Part shown: positions 7,751-18,462 of the stretch, piece by piece
How positions within the stretch are numbered: position 1 is the stretch's first letter
Layout: the number at the start of each line of letters is the position of its first letter
NCBI RefSeq assembly: GCF_004151105.1
Contig: NZ_PHRF01000026.1
Coordinates: 62,001-126,000, forward strand
Reading direction: 5' to 3'
Source of the DNA: Streptomyces sp. L-9-10
GTDB taxonomy: Bacteria; Actinomycetota; Actinomycetes; Streptomycetales; Streptomycetaceae
Length of the DNA: 64,000 nucleotides
Program-made: the position numbers and the translations under genes
Notes under the pieces: generated by a model
Told to the model about the DNA's origin: nothing
Seen by the model: only the letters and a program-made list of their open reading frames with translations
The model's database searches: none

Positions 7751-8893
7751 TCAGGGAGCCGCCTCGTCCAGGGCCCGCAGTACATCCGCGACCAGGTCTT
7801 CGGGATCCTCGGCCCCGACGGAGAAGCGGATGAAGCCTTCCGGTACGGCGTCGCCGCCCCATCGTCCGCGCCGTTCCGCCGTGGACCGTACGCCGCCGAA
7901 GCTCGTCGCGTCGTCGACCAGCCGCAGTCCGTCCAGGAAGCGTTCGGCCCACTCCCGGTCGGGGAGTACGAACGACACCACGGAGCCGAAGCGCCGCATC
8001 TGCTGGGAGGCGACGCGGTACGAGGGGTCGTCGGGCAGGCCGGGGTAGCGCAGCCCGTCGACGTCGGCGCGTGTCTCCAGCGCTCGCGCCAGCACCAGCG
8101 CGCCGGCGCACTGCCGGTCGACGCGCAGCTGGAGCGTGGCCAGTGAGCGGTGCGCGAGCCAGGCCTCCATCGGCCCGGGGATCGCCCCGACGACCTTGCG
8201 CCAGCGCCGTACGCCCGCCGCCAGTTCCGGATTCCCGCTGGTGACATGGCCGAGCAGGATGTCGCCGTGGCCGGTCATGCCCTTGGTGTCGCTGGCCACC
8301 GAGAAGTCCGCGCCCAGTTCCAGCGGTCGCTGGCCGAGCGGGGTGGCGAGGGTGTTGTCGACGGCGACCAGCGCGCCCGCGGCGTGCGCTTCCTTCACCA
8401 TCCGCCGGATGTCGCAGACGTCCAGGCCGGGGTTGGACGGTGTCTCGATCCAGAGCAGCCGCGCCCCCTCCAGGACGCGCAGCTGGGCGTCCGCGCCGGT
8501 CGGCGCGGTCCGTACCGTCACGCCGTACGCCTCCAGGCGCTCCCGCAGCAGCGGCAGGGCCTGGTAGCCGTCGTCCGGCAGGACGATCACGTCACCGGCC
8601 CGCAGCTGGGAGAAGGCCACCGCCGAGATCGCGGCCATGCCGGAGGCGAAGACGACGGTCTCGGCCGGCTCCCCCGGTGCCTCCAGCTCGCTGATGGCGC
8701 GTTCGAGATGGGTCCAGGTCGGGTTCTCGTCCCGGCCGTAGGTGTACGGGCCCGTCGGCTCGCCCGGCAGGTGGTAGTGGGCGGCGAAGACCGGTCCTGG
8801 CAGGGTCGGTTCGTACTTCACGGGGTCGGGCAGCCCGGCCCGTACCGCTCGGGTGCCGTCCCCGATGCTCATGCCGTCTCCTCGCTCGCTCAT
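7751..8893 (-). CDS. PLP-dependent trans-sulfuration enzyme family (cystathionine gamma-lyase/synthase-like)
   Basis: 380 residues, normal for the Cys/Met-metabolism PLP family. An N-terminal substrate region (KYEPTLPGP...AHYHLP) is followed by the cofactor-stacking region (FASGMAAISAV, about residues 80-90) and the PLP aspartate and neighbours in VAVDNTLATPLG. The Schiff-base lysine lies in SDTKGMTGHGD (about residue 203). It probably catalyses a beta/gamma elimination or replacement on a sulfur amino acid; which one is not decidable. The start at 8893 is supported by ATGA overlap with the upstream phosphatase stop, so the two genes are translationally coupled. Confidence 0.88.
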   Translation of the reverse strand: MSERGDGMSIGDGTRAVRAGLPDPVKYEPTLPGPVFAAHYHLPGEPTGPYTYGRDENPTWTHLERAISELEAPGEPAETVVFASGMAAISAVAFSQLRAGDVIVLPDDGYQALPLLRERLEAYGVTVRTAPTGADAQLRVLEGARLLWIETPSNPGLDVCDIRRMVKEAHAAGALVAVDNTLATPLGQRPLELGADFSVASDTKGMTGHGDILLGHVTSGNPELAAGVRRWRKVVGAIPGPMEAWLAHRSLATLQLRVDRQCAGALVLARALETRADVDGLRYPGLPDDPSYRVASQQMRRFGSVVSFVLPDREWAERFLDGLRLVDDATSFGGVRSTAERRGRWGGDAVPEGFIRFSVGAEDPEDLVADVLRALDEAAP

Positions 8894-9426
8894 GCCGCCT
8901 TCTCGATCGTGTTCCGTACGGTGACGAGCAGTCCTTCGCTCGCCGCCTCCACCGTCTCCAGGCACTCCTCGAACCCGGCGCTCCCGCCGTAGTACGGGTC
9001 GGGTACGCCGAAGCCGCCGGACGGTTCGCCCGAGAGCCCGAGGGAGGGATCCGGCGAGGGACCGAGGGACAGGTCGTAGGAGCGCAGCAGGCGCACCTTC
9101 GCCGCGTCCTCCGGCGTCGGCGCGAGCCGCCGCAGCTCACGCAGATGCCCTTCGTCCAGTGCGATCACCAGGTCGAGCCGCGGGAACCACGAGGCGTGGA
9201 ACTGCCGTGCGGTGTGGTCGCTGCCGTAGCCGTGCGCGTCGAGGACGGCTACGGCGCGCGGGTCCGCGCTGTCGCCTTCGTGCCAGCCGTCGGTGCCCGC
9301 GCTGTCCACTTCGACCAGGCCGTCGAGGCCGGCTTCCGTCAGCCGTGCGCGGAAGACGGACTCGGCGATGGGCGAGCGGCAGATATTGCCCGTGCAGACG
9401 AAGCAGACGCGATAGGGAGAGGTCAT
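8890..9426 (-). CDS. Low-molecular-weight protein tyrosine phosphatase
   Basis: 178 residues. The P-loop CTGNICRS near the N-terminus (residues 9-16; C-x5-R-S) is diagnostic, and the general-acid DPYYGG loop is near the C-terminus (about residue 148). The family dephosphorylates tyrosine or arginine residues; in Streptomyces, PtpA of this family affects secondary metabolism. The ATG start at 9426 sits just before the P-loop as expected. Upstream reading of the frame is antisense to the neighbouring gene. Coupled by ATGA overlap to the PLP enzyme gene, an unusual but clear pairing. Confidence 0.93.
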   Translation of the reverse strand: MTSPYRVCFVCTGNICRSPIAESVFRARLTEAGLDGLVEVDSAGTDGWHEGDSADPRAVAVLDAHGYGSDHTARQFHASWFPRLDLVIALDEGHLRELRRLAPTPEDAAKVRLLRSYDLSLGPSPDPSLGLSGEPSGGFGVPDPYYGGSAGFEECLETVEAASEGLLVTVRNTIEKAA

Positions 9427-9434
9427 GGGGCCGC

Positions 9435-9815
9435 TCAGTCCTTGCCGTCGGGGAGCACGACGTTCAGTGCCCACGACACGATCGAGATGATCAGGCCGCC
9501 GAGTACGGCTGTCCAGAAGCCGTCGACATGGAAGCCCAGGTCGAGTGTGTCCGCGAGCCACGAGGTCAGCAGCAGCATCAGGGCGTTGATCACCAGCGTG
9601 ATCAGCCCGAGTGTGAGGATGAACAGCGGCAGTGTCAGCAACTGCACCACCGGCTTGACTATGAAGTTGATCAGACCGAAGAGCAGGGCGACGAGCACCA
9701 GCGTCAGGGCCTTCTTGCCGGTGCTGTCGCCGGTCAGGGTGATGCTCTGGATCAGCCAGATCGCGACTGCCAGGGCGCCCGCGTTGGCGATCGTCTTGAC
9801 GAGGAAATTCTTCAT
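9435..9815 (-). CDS. Phage-holin-family four-helix membrane protein (Mmp-type)
   Basis: 126 residues, nearly all hydrophobic, with four predicted membrane segments (about 5-22, 33-57, 62-85, 100-120). This is the layout of the 'phage holin family, superfamily IV' proteins found in most actinobacterial chromosomes. Despite the name, a lytic role in the host is not established. It ends 8 bases before the phosphatase start, so the three minus-strand genes probably form one operon. The ATG at 9815 is 15 bases from the divergent cupin start at 9831. Confidence 0.85.
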   Translation of the reverse strand: MKNFLVKTIANAGALAVAIWLIQSITLTGDSTGKKALTLVLVALLFGLINFIVKPVVQLLTLPLFILTLGLITLVINALMLLLTSWLADTLDLGFHVDGFWTAVLGGLIISIVSWALNVVLPDGKD

Positions 9816-9830
9816 GTGTCTGATCGTGGC

Positions 9831-10148
9831 ATGAAGGCATTCCGACTGGATGAGCTGGAGGCGGAACGTGCCGCCAACGACGGGGCGTATCTGCAGTTTG
9901 TGCGGGAACGCAACATGTCTGTGGGGCTGTACGCGCTGGACGCCGGCGCGAGCGACCCGCAGCAGCCGCACCGGCAGGACGAGGTGTACTTCGTCGTGAG
10001 CGGCCGTGCCTCGCTCACCGTCGGGATGGAGACCACACAGGTCAGCCGGGGAAGTGTGGTGTACGTCCCGGCCGGAACCGCGCACAAGTTCCATCACATC
10101 AGCGAGGACCTGCGAGTGATGGTCGTGTTCTCCCCGCCCGAGGGCTGA
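9831..10148 (+). CDS. Cupin-domain protein
   Basis: 105 residues forming a single small beta-barrel. Cupin motif 1 is PHRQDEVYFVVSGRASLTVG (about residues 42-61; ligands H, E) and motif 2 is PAGTAHKFHHI (about residues 80-90; ligand H). It probably binds a metal and a small ligand; enzymatic or sensory role unknown. Divergent from the holin-like gene with only 15 bases between start codons, so the promoters must overlap the coding ends or the transcript is nearly leaderless. Confidence 0.88.
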   Translation: MKAFRLDELEAERAANDGAYLQFVRERNMSVGLYALDAGASDPQQPHRQDEVYFVVSGRASLTVGMETTQVSRGSVVYVPAGTAHKFHHISEDLRVMVVFSPPEG

Positions 10149-10252
10149 CCGCCGCCCGCGAGCTCTTCCGCCCTTTCTGTCCCCCCCTTCCATCCGCCCA
10201 CCGCTTCCCCACCGTCCGTCCCGCTGCCTCGCCGTCCCCGTCCGTCCGCCTT

Positions 10253-10280
10253 CCGACCCTCAGGTCCGCCTCAGGGTCGG
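10253..10280. terminator. Terminator hairpin after the cupin gene
   Basis: Stem CCGACCCT/AGGGTCGG with three further pairs beyond one mismatch, about 100 bases past the cupin stop. Confidence 0.6.
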
Positions 10281-10387
10281 ATCAGGGGAGATCGGGGGCC
10301 GCGGGGCCGCCACGCACGCCCCCTCGCCTCTAGCATCGAGGGAGCAAGACGGATACTCGGGCTTTTCGGCGAAGCGAGGTAAGGACG

Positions 10388-10612
10388 ATGGCGGTTCGGG
10401 GCGTACTCTCAGGGCTTCCCTGGTGGGTGAAGTGGATCGCGGTTCCCGTGATCGTCCTCGTCGTGTTCGGCGGACTGATCACGACGGTCATCTCGATCGT
10501 GGTCGGCCTGCTCTTCAAGGTGCTGATCCTGGTGGCTCTGGTCGGCGGACTGGTCTATGTCGTACGGAAGTTCATGTCTTCCTCTTCCTCCTCGTCGCGC
10601 GGTGACTGGTAG
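10388..10612 (+). CDS. Small membrane protein (DUF5326-like)
   Basis: 74 residues: a short N-terminus (MAVRGVLSGLPWWVKW), two closely spaced hydrophobic stretches (about 17-38 and 41-60), and a Ser-rich tail (six serines before RGDW). A good ribosome-binding site (GAGGTAAGG) lies 3-11 bases before the ATG, and third-codon GC is high, so it is a real gene. It resembles small conserved Streptomyces membrane proteins annotated DUF5326, assigned from memory. Function unknown. It lies upstream of ssgR on the same strand, but about 290 bases away. Confidence 0.78.
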   Translation: MAVRGVLSGLPWWVKWIAVPVIVLVVFGGLITTVISIVVGLLFKVLILVALVGGLVYVVRKFMSSSSSSSRGDW

Positions 10613-10901
10613 AACTCGCCGCTCGAACGGCCGTTAGCCCGCGCGAGGGAAAGGTGAAGGGGAAAACATCCCTCGCCCCGGCCTGCCCTTAGAGTGGCAA
10701 ACCACTGTCGCGCCCTGGGAAAACACCATCGAAGATCGCCCTGACCATTGGTTTGTGCGATTTTTCTGGGCGGGGCCTCAAGGTTCCTCGGATCCGTCTC
10801 GAGGTGCCTTCGGTCCTTCGGTTCCCTCAGGAGTGCGGCGGGCGCGCGGGGGCGGCCCCCGCGGGCGGGCTGTCGCCCGTCAGCACGCCTGGGGGTGACC
10901 T

Positions 10902-11672
10902 TTGGCCACAGCTACACGTACCGCAGCCCCAACTCTGATCGGTTCGGTACAGCGAGCGCTGCGACTGCTGGAGTCGGCGGCCTCCCATCCGGACGGGGCC
11001 CCCGCGAAGCAGCTCGCACGCGAGGCCGGTCTCCCGCTCCCCACCGCCTACCACCTGCTGCGCACGCTCACGCACGAGGGCTATCTCCGACGGGAGAGGG
11101 GCGTCTTCGTACTCGGCGACGCCGTACAGCGGCTGGCGCACGGCGACGGCCCGCAGAATCGTCGCAGCAAGATCACCGAATCGCTCGGCCGATGGCACGA
11201 CGCGACCGGGGCCCCGGTGTACTTCGCGGTCTACGACAACGGTGAGATCGATCTCGTCTCCGTGGCGGACAGCCCCGCGGCCCCGGCGGTCGCCGACGGG
11301 GCGGATATCCGCGAGAGCGGCCACGCGCATGCGCTCGGGCAGTGTCTGCTCAGCCGGCTCGACGAGGAATCCCGCCGCGATCATCTGGACCGCTACCCCG
11401 TCCGCCCGCTCACGCCCTATTCCGTGCCCGACCGCGGGACGCTGCTGGAGCGCCTCGGGTCGCTGGGGCCCGCGGAGCCGGTGGTGGAGCGGCAGGAATA
11501 CCGGCTCGGCACCGTCTACGCGGCCGTACCGATCGAGGCCGGAGCCGCTGCGGGCGCCGTGGCCATTTCCATACCACTCCATCAGCAGGAACAGCTGCTT
11601 CCGGCGGTCGAGCGGTTACGCAGAGAGATCGAATCGCTGGCGAACTCTCTCGCCGTCTCTATCAGTATCTGA
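10902..11672 (+). CDS. ssgR: SsgR, IclR-family activator of ssgA
   Basis: 256 residues with an N-terminal IclR winged helix (residues 13-75, including AREAGLPLPTAYHLLRTLTH) and a C-terminal effector domain. The gene directly precedes ssgA, which identifies it as SsgR, known in S. coelicolor as the activator of ssgA during sporulation. It starts with TTG behind GGGGGTGACC. Codon 239 is TTA (11616-11618), the leucine codon read by the bldA tRNA, so translation should be limited to late growth; the next arginine codon but one is the rare AGA. The 290-base leader holds no other gene. Confidence 0.93.
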   Translation: MATATRTAAPTLIGSVQRALRLLESAASHPDGAPAKQLAREAGLPLPTAYHLLRTLTHEGYLRRERGVFVLGDAVQRLAHGDGPQNRRSKITESLGRWHDATGAPVYFAVYDNGEIDLVSVADSPAAPAVADGADIRESGHAHALGQCLLSRLDEESRRDHLDRYPVRPLTPYSVPDRGTLLERLGSLGPAEPVVERQEYRLGTVYAAVPIEAGAAAGAVAISIPLHQQEQLLPAVERLRREIESLANSLAVSISI

Positions 11673-11773
11673 AAAATTACTCCTTGTGATCTGCTAGCGC
11701 TTACAGCACGATTGCGTCAAGAGGGTCCATGGGATCATTCCCAGCCACTGCTTCATCTACTCCGGAGTACACG

Positions 11774-12208
11774 ATGCGCGAGTCGGTCCAGGCCGAGGTC
11801 CTGATGAGCTTCCTCGTCTCCGAGGAGCTCTCGTTCCGAATCCCGGTGGAACTCCACTACGAGATGCGGGATCCCTACGCCGTGCGGATGACCTTCCATC
11901 TGCCCGGCGATGCCCCCGTGACCTGGACTTTCGGCCGCGAACTGCTGCTCGACGGAATCAACACGCCCAGTGGGGACGGCGATGTGCATATCGCGCCGAC
12001 CACGCCGGAGGACCTCTCCGACGTCCATATGCGGCTCCAGGTCGGCGACGATCACGCGCTCTTCCGCGTCAGCGCGGCGCCGCTGGTGGCCTTCCTCGAC
12101 CGTACGGACCGGTTGGTCCCGCTCGGTCAGGAGCGCACGCTCAGTGACTTCGAGGGCAATCTGGAGGAGGCGCTCGGACGCATCCTCGCCGAGGAGAACG
12201 CCGGCTGA
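11774..12208 (+). CDS. ssgA: SsgA, sporulation-specific cell division activator
   Basis: 144 residues. It has the SsgA-like-protein core (SFLVSEELSFRIPVELHYE, then DPYAVRMTFHLPGD, WTFGRELL, GDVHI, DRTDRLVPLG), matching SsgA family founders in length. SsgA marks division and branching sites and, with SsgB, recruits FtsZ during sporulation. Start 11774 (MRESVQAEV) is chosen for the GGAG 7 bases upstream and family length. An ATG at 11729 behind GAGGG would add 15 residues and cannot be excluded. The gene lies 101 bases after ssgR and is probably activated by it. Confidence 0.93.
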   Translation: MRESVQAEVLMSFLVSEELSFRIPVELHYEMRDPYAVRMTFHLPGDAPVTWTFGRELLLDGINTPSGDGDVHIAPTTPEDLSDVHMRLQVGDDHALFRVSAAPLVAFLDRTDRLVPLGQERTLSDFEGNLEEALGRILAEENAG

Positions 12209-12236
12209 CCGCCCGTCCGGCCTCGCGCCATCACGG

Positions 12237-13685
12237 TCACTTCTTGCGCCGGCGTCCCCTGCCACCGAGCTTGCGGGTCAGCGCGTTCTGCGCCGGCAGC
12301 GAGGCGGCCGTCGTAGGACCCTGTTCAGCCGCTGAACCGTGTCCGGGCGCTGAACCCGGGCCGGCCGCTGCACCTGGGCCGGGGCCCGGTCCCGCAGGCG
12401 CCGGGTACGGTGCCGCGGCAGGCGCCTCCGGGGCGTGCCGGTCGGCGGAGACCACCAGCGCCGCCAGCGCTGTCGTGACCGGCACGGAGGCGACCAGCCC
12501 GATCGAACCCACCAGCGTACGGACGATCTCCTCCGCCACCAGCTCGCTGTTCGCGACCGTTCCCATGCTCGACTGCGCGATCGAGAAGAGCAGCAGCAGC
12601 GGCAGCGCCGCGCCCGCGTAGGCGAGGACGAGCGTATTGACCACCGAGGCGATATGGTCCCGGCCGATCCGGATGGCCGCCCGGTAGAGCGCGCGTGGTC
12701 CCATCGTCGGATCCGCCTGACGCAGCTCCCAGACCGCCGAGGTCTGGGTCACCGTCACATCGTCGAGCACGCCGAGCGAACCGATGATCACGCCCGCCAG
12801 CAGCAGACCGCTCATGTCGATCTCGGGATACAGGCCGTGGATCAGCCCGGTGTTGTCGTCGGTGTTGCCACTCAGGCTCGCCCAGCCGATGAAGACCGAC
12901 CCCAGCAGCCCGATCAGCAGCAGCGAGATCAATGTGCCCAGGACCGCGACCGAGGTACGCGCCGTCAGCCCGTGGCAGAGATAGAGGGCGATCAGCATGA
13001 TCGCGCTGGCGCCGATGACCGCCACGATCAGCGGATTCGATCCCTGCAGGATCGCGGGCAGGATGAAGAGCGTCAGAACGGCGAACGAGGCGATGAGCGC
13101 GACCAGCGCCATGACGCCGCGCATCCGTCCCACCACGACCACCACGAGCGCGAAGATCCCTGCCAGCAGTGTCAGGGGGAACTTACGGTCCACGTCCGTC
13201 ACGGAGTACTGGAGATCCCGTGGCGCATCGGGTGCGTATGCCACCACGACGCCCTGTTTCACGTGAAACTGCCGCGGCGCGTCCGGCTGGACGACCTCGA
13301 CGAAGGTCCGCCCCTTCTCCTTGCCGGTCGTGACCTCGACCGTGGCCTTCTTGCACTCCCCGGTCTCCGCCTGCTGCGCCTCACGCCCCTGGGGCTGCGT
13401 GGTGTCGCCGGTCGACGGGAGCTGGGAGGCGTTGACGTCCTTGCAGTCGACCCGTTCGATCCGTACGACCTGGCCCTGCTCCGTCTGCCGGTCGAAGCCC
13501 ACTCCGGTGCGCTCGTGTGCCGGGGCACCGCCCGGCCAGAGCACGGCGAGTCCGACGGCCACGGCGGCCGCGAACGGAATCAGAACCGCCGCGATGACTT
13601 TGCGGAGGTGCTGGGAGACCGGAGCGGCCGGACCGTGGCTGTGCGAGTGGCCGTGCGCTTCGTGAGTCTGCTGGGGAGGGGTCAC
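12237..13685 (-). CDS. YibE/F-family multipass membrane protein with His-rich N-terminus
   Basis: 482 residues. The N-terminus carries a histidine-rich stretch (HEAHGHSHSHG), then a signal-anchor helix (about 30-50), an extracytoplasmic domain with two cysteines, and about seven membrane helices from residue 155. It contains the GVLDDVTVTQ signature typical of YibE/F. The C-terminal 60 residues are Pro/Gly/Ala-rich and end in basic residues. Function of the family is unknown. The GTG at 13685 is the most plausible start, although the ribosome-binding site is weak. A perfect parS (13256-13269) lies inside the coding sequence and encodes part of QFHVKQG. Convergent with ssgA, 28-base gap. Confidence 0.85.
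   Translation of the reverse strand: MTPPQQTHEAHGHSHSHGPAAPVSQHLRKVIAAVLIPFAAAVAVGLAVLWPGGAPAHERTGVGFDRQTEQGQVVRIERVDCKDVNASQLPSTGDTTQPQGREAQQAETGECKKATVEVTTGKEKGRTFVEVVQPDAPRQFHVKQGVVVAYAPDAPRDLQYSVTDVDRKFPLTLLAGIFALVVVVVGRMRGVMALVALIASFAVLTLFILPAILQGSNPLIVAVIGASAIMLIALYLCHGLTARTSVAVLGTLISLLLIGLLGSVFIGWASLSGNTDDNTGLIHGLYPEIDMSGLLLAGVIIGSLGVLDDVTVTQTSAVWELRQADPTMGPRALYRAAIRIGRDHIASVVNTLVLAYAGAALPLLLLFSIAQSSMGTVANSELVAEEIVRTLVGSIGLVASVPVTTALAALVVSADRHAPEAPAAAPYPAPAGPGPGPGAAAGPGSAPGHGSAAEQGPTTAASLPAQNALTRKLGGRGRRRKK
13256..13269. promoter_or_regulatory. parS site 3, inside a coding sequence
   Basis: Perfect GTTTCACGTGAAAC within the YibE/F gene, read through as FHVK in the protein. Confidence 0.93.
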
Positions 13686-13763
13686 CGACCGATCATCGCA
13701 AGAAGGAAGGGGCCCTCTGTTCAGCACGCCGGATATGACGCTAGCGTGGAGGCAACCTTTGCA

Positions 13764-15764
<2,001 letters not shown>

Positions 15765-15877
15765 GCGAGCGTCTGGCGCGGGGCCGCAGGGGCGCCCGGG
15801 GGTGTCGCGGGGGCGTCTGTCACCGCGGCCCCTCCGTAGTGCTTCCCCGATGGGGCCACGCACCGGCCGGTACGGCC

Positions 15878-15913
15878 GAGCACCGGCCGGAGAGGCTACT
15901 CCGGCCGGTGCTC
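15878..15913. terminator. Bidirectional terminator between thiC and the membrane-protein gene
   Basis: Perfect 15-bp stem GAGCACCGGCCGGAG/CTCCGGCCGGTGCTC with a 6-base loop. The TAG stop of the convergent gene lies within the loop. Confidence 0.85.
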
Positions 15914-16759
15914 CGGGCCTCCGAAGTCGGGGCTGGAGAAGTCCGGGCTGCTGAAGGTCGGGCGCCGGCCGGAGGCCGAGCCCTCGTCCGGGCTGGAGAA
16001 GTCGGGGCGGCTGTAGCCGATCTTGGGCAGGTGCTTCACCGGCTCTGCCGCGCGCGGTGCGGGCGGTGCGGCCGGGGCGGTGCCCGGGTCTGCCAGCGCG
16101 GCTCGCAGGAAGGGCAGGATGCCGCGCTCCAGCAGGGCCTGGCGCCAGGCTTCCCGCGCGTGGGCCACCTCGTCGGGCAACTCGTCGCCCCATCCTTCCT
16201 CGGCCGGAAGCTGGGTCGCGGTATTGCGCAGGGCCGTGACGAGCAGACCTGTCGCGGCGACCAGAAGGCCGACGACGGTGACGGCGGCGAAGAACCAGCC
16301 GACCGCGACCATGCTGCGGGCGAAGGCGGGCGGCGGGCTGAGCGCTTTGAGGAGATAGCCGACGAGCAGGAAGATCACCGCCGCGGTGCCGCCGAGGACC
16401 GGGGCCAGCACGGCGATGACGGCCGCGAGCCCCGCTCCGGCCTCCGGAGTCCCGCTCCCCGACGGGGTCGAGGCGATGTCACGCACCGACGAGGAGGAGG
16501 GTGAGGACGAGGACGAGGGTGCCGGTGAGCGGAATTCCTCGCGGATCTTCGCGAAGTGTTCGTACTCGGCGGCGGCGGACGAGGTGATCAGCGCCGTGGC
16601 GCTCAGGGCCATCGTGCGCAGTTGCTCGCTGTTGAGCCGCTGTCCGGCCGCGGAGAGTTCCGCGAGTTCCGCGTTGTCGTGCGTCTGGCGCAGTGCCTCG
16701 TCGAGGATCCGCTCGAAATCCGCGCGATCCTCGCTCAGCAGGTGTGGAGCGCTGTTCAT
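15896..16759 (-). CDS. Two-helix membrane protein with SSPDF-repeat tail, function unknown
   Basis: 287 residues. A soluble helical N-terminus (1-75) is followed by a poly-Ser linker (about 81-95), two strong membrane helices (about 108-140 and 152-180), and a cytoplasmic region. The tail repeats the motif FSSPDF or YSRPDF (about residues 250-282), which looks like a phosphorylation or docking tail. The start at 16759 (MNSAPHLL) fits GGGGGA five bases upstream better than ATG 16765. I do not recognise a family. The stop codon is inside the terminator shared with thiC. Confidence 0.75.
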   Translation of the reverse strand: MNSAPHLLSEDRADFERILDEALRQTHDNAELAELSAAGQRLNSEQLRTMALSATALITSSAAAEYEHFAKIREEFRSPAPSSSSSPSSSSVRDIASTPSGSGTPEAGAGLAAVIAVLAPVLGGTAAVIFLLVGYLLKALSPPPAFARSMVAVGWFFAAVTVVGLLVAATGLLVTALRNTATQLPAEEGWGDELPDEVAHAREAWRQALLERGILPFLRAALADPGTAPAAPPAPRAAEPVKHLPKIGYSRPDFSSPDEGSASGRRPTFSSPDFSSPDFGGPEHRPE

Positions 16760-16872
16760 GTGCATCCCCCGATGCTCCGTAGGGCCGGTTCGCCCGTGTG
16801 GGACGGGCAGTTGGCGGAAACGGAGGAGAGCCTGCTACGGATAAGGCGATGGTAGAGCCGTTGTGGCGGGGC

Positions 16873-16904
16873 GTGACAGGGGGTTTGGGGAAATCACCTG
16901 TCAC
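16873..16904. terminator. Hairpin after the phosphoesterase gene
   Basis: Stem GTGACAGG/CCTGTCAC with a 16-base loop just past the stop codon of the minus-strand phosphoesterase gene. Confidence 0.5.
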
Positions 16905-16912
16905 ACATTGAT

Positions 16913-18013
16913 TCACTTACCCAGTGGAAGCTGTACGACCAGCAGCTTTCCCGCCATCGTGACGCCACCGTCCATGGCGATGGCAAGTGCATCGGCATAT
17001 ACGTGTGGCCCTTCCACTGCCGGGCCCGTGTCGCCTTCGTCGTCGGAAGCGTCTTCTGTGCCGACTTCGCCGAGCAGATAGGGAATGGGGCTGTGGCCGT
17101 GGACGACCCGCTTTCCGCCGTACTGCGAGAGGAGTTCGCGGACCGCCTGCGGCCCGCCGTCGTCACGGAACGCGAAGCGTTTGGTGAGTTTGCGGAACAG
17201 GTCCCAGCATTCGTCGGCGTCATTGCGGGTGAGGATCTGATGGACGGTGTCGTTGACGTCCTCGATGGTGGATCCGTAGTCCAGATAGGCCGTCGTGTCG
17301 GAGTGCATCAGCAGATGCTCGTCCTCCTCGACGACCGCGTCGAGCCGGGACATCCACTGAAGATGGACGTCCTGGAGGCGCTCCATATCGGTCCGCTGGC
17401 CACCGTTGAGCAGCCAGGCGGCCTGGAAAGTGGCAGTGCCCGCGCCTGAGTTGACGGGCGTGTCGCCGAATCGCTTGGCGCCGATGAGCAGCAGTTCGTG
17501 ATTGCCCATCAGGGCCTTGCAGTAGCCGCCGGCCGCCGCCGCCTCGGCGGAGAGCCGCATGACGAGGTCGATGACCCCGATGCCGTCGGGGCCGCGGTCG
17601 GTGAAGTCGCCGAGGAACCAGAGCCGGGCGTTGCCCGCGGCCCAATGGCCGTCGGCGTCGATGAGGTCCTGCGCGCCCAGCGCGGCGAGGAGTTCGTCGA
17701 GATAGCCGTGGACGTCGCCGACGACGTAGAGCGGGCCGCGGCCGTCGGGCGCGGGCGGCTCCACGGGGTCGACCCGCACCTGGACGGTGTCCCCCCGGTT
17801 GATCACCGGGAGGTCGCGTTCGGTGGGGGTGTAGCCCTCCGGCGGTTCGTGGTCCGGGACCGCGTTGCCGGGATGCCCTGACGGGCCGTCGGCCGGCGGT
17901 CCGGACGGACCGGGCTCTCCGGACTGCACGGGAACCTGCGCGTACGGCGGTACGCGGAAGTCGCGCAACGTCGCCGTCCGCACCACGGGTCCCTCGCCGG
18001 CCCCCTGTGTCAT
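16913..18013 (-). CDS. Calcineurin-like metallophosphoesterase
   Basis: 366 residues. After a Pro/Gly-rich N-terminal extension (about 1-90) come the di-metal motifs: GDVHG (about residue 98), GDFTDRG (about 131), GNHE (about 167), and later histidines, ending with HGHSP (about 313). The spacing is that of the PPP-type family (Ser/Thr phosphatase or Ap4A hydrolase). The DRG signature favours phosphatase or diadenosine-tetraphosphatase chemistry. Start at 18013 is supported by GGAGGGG four bases before the ATG. A monocistronic layout is likely, with a hairpin after the stop. Substrate unknown. Confidence 0.88.
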   Translation of the reverse strand: MTQGAGEGPVVRTATLRDFRVPPYAQVPVQSGEPGPSGPPADGPSGHPGNAVPDHEPPEGYTPTERDLPVINRGDTVQVRVDPVEPPAPDGRGPLYVVGDVHGYLDELLAALGAQDLIDADGHWAAGNARLWFLGDFTDRGPDGIGVIDLVMRLSAEAAAAGGYCKALMGNHELLLIGAKRFGDTPVNSGAGTATFQAAWLLNGGQRTDMERLQDVHLQWMSRLDAVVEEDEHLLMHSDTTAYLDYGSTIEDVNDTVHQILTRNDADECWDLFRKLTKRFAFRDDGGPQAVRELLSQYGGKRVVHGHSPIPYLLGEVGTEDASDDEGDTGPAVEGPHVYADALAIAMDGGVTMAGKLLVVQLPLGK

Positions 18014-18462
18014 CGACCCCTCCACCACCGTCGCGCCGCCGTACACCTCTCGGGCCCGCCGGGCTGGATGGGGGTGAGCCCATCGCAGGTAGGACGAGGT
18101 CCGTGGTGTCGTGCGCCCATCATAGGAACGCCGCTCCCGCTCTGTGACGCACCAGGGGGGAGAATTCGGCGGGACCTCGGGTTCAGCGGCTGTTTTCGTG
18201 CCGATCGCCCGATATGCGAAAAGGTCTGGTCCTTCTTTCGGCCCCTGGGACGGCGAGTCTCCCGTCCTGTCCGGGCGGGTCGGCCGGGGCCGCTCGGCGA
18301 GTCGTCGGGACCGTACGGCGGCTTCCCGGCCTGTCCGGCGGGCCCTCTGAACTACCCGACGGTCTGCGGGACTGTCCGACGGGTTCGCGGGGCCGCCCGG
18401 CGGGTCTGCGGGAAGCTCCACAGACCCGGGGACCGTATCGTCCGTTGTCCTTCGGCCTTCGG
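18014..18462. other. Intergenic stretch between phosphoesterase and LacI genes
   Basis: 449 bases. It should hold the phosphoesterase promoter at its left. From about 18240 to 18420 it is a degenerate GC-rich repeat field with many variants of CTGTCCGRCGGG. Open frames through it lack ribosome-binding sites and family likeness. No gene seen. Confidence 0.4.

Noticed and set aside
18240..18420. Degenerate CTGTCCGRCGGG field considered as a minisatellite
   Set aside because: Unit length is irregular and copies poorly match, so I report it only as repeat-like noncoding DNA.
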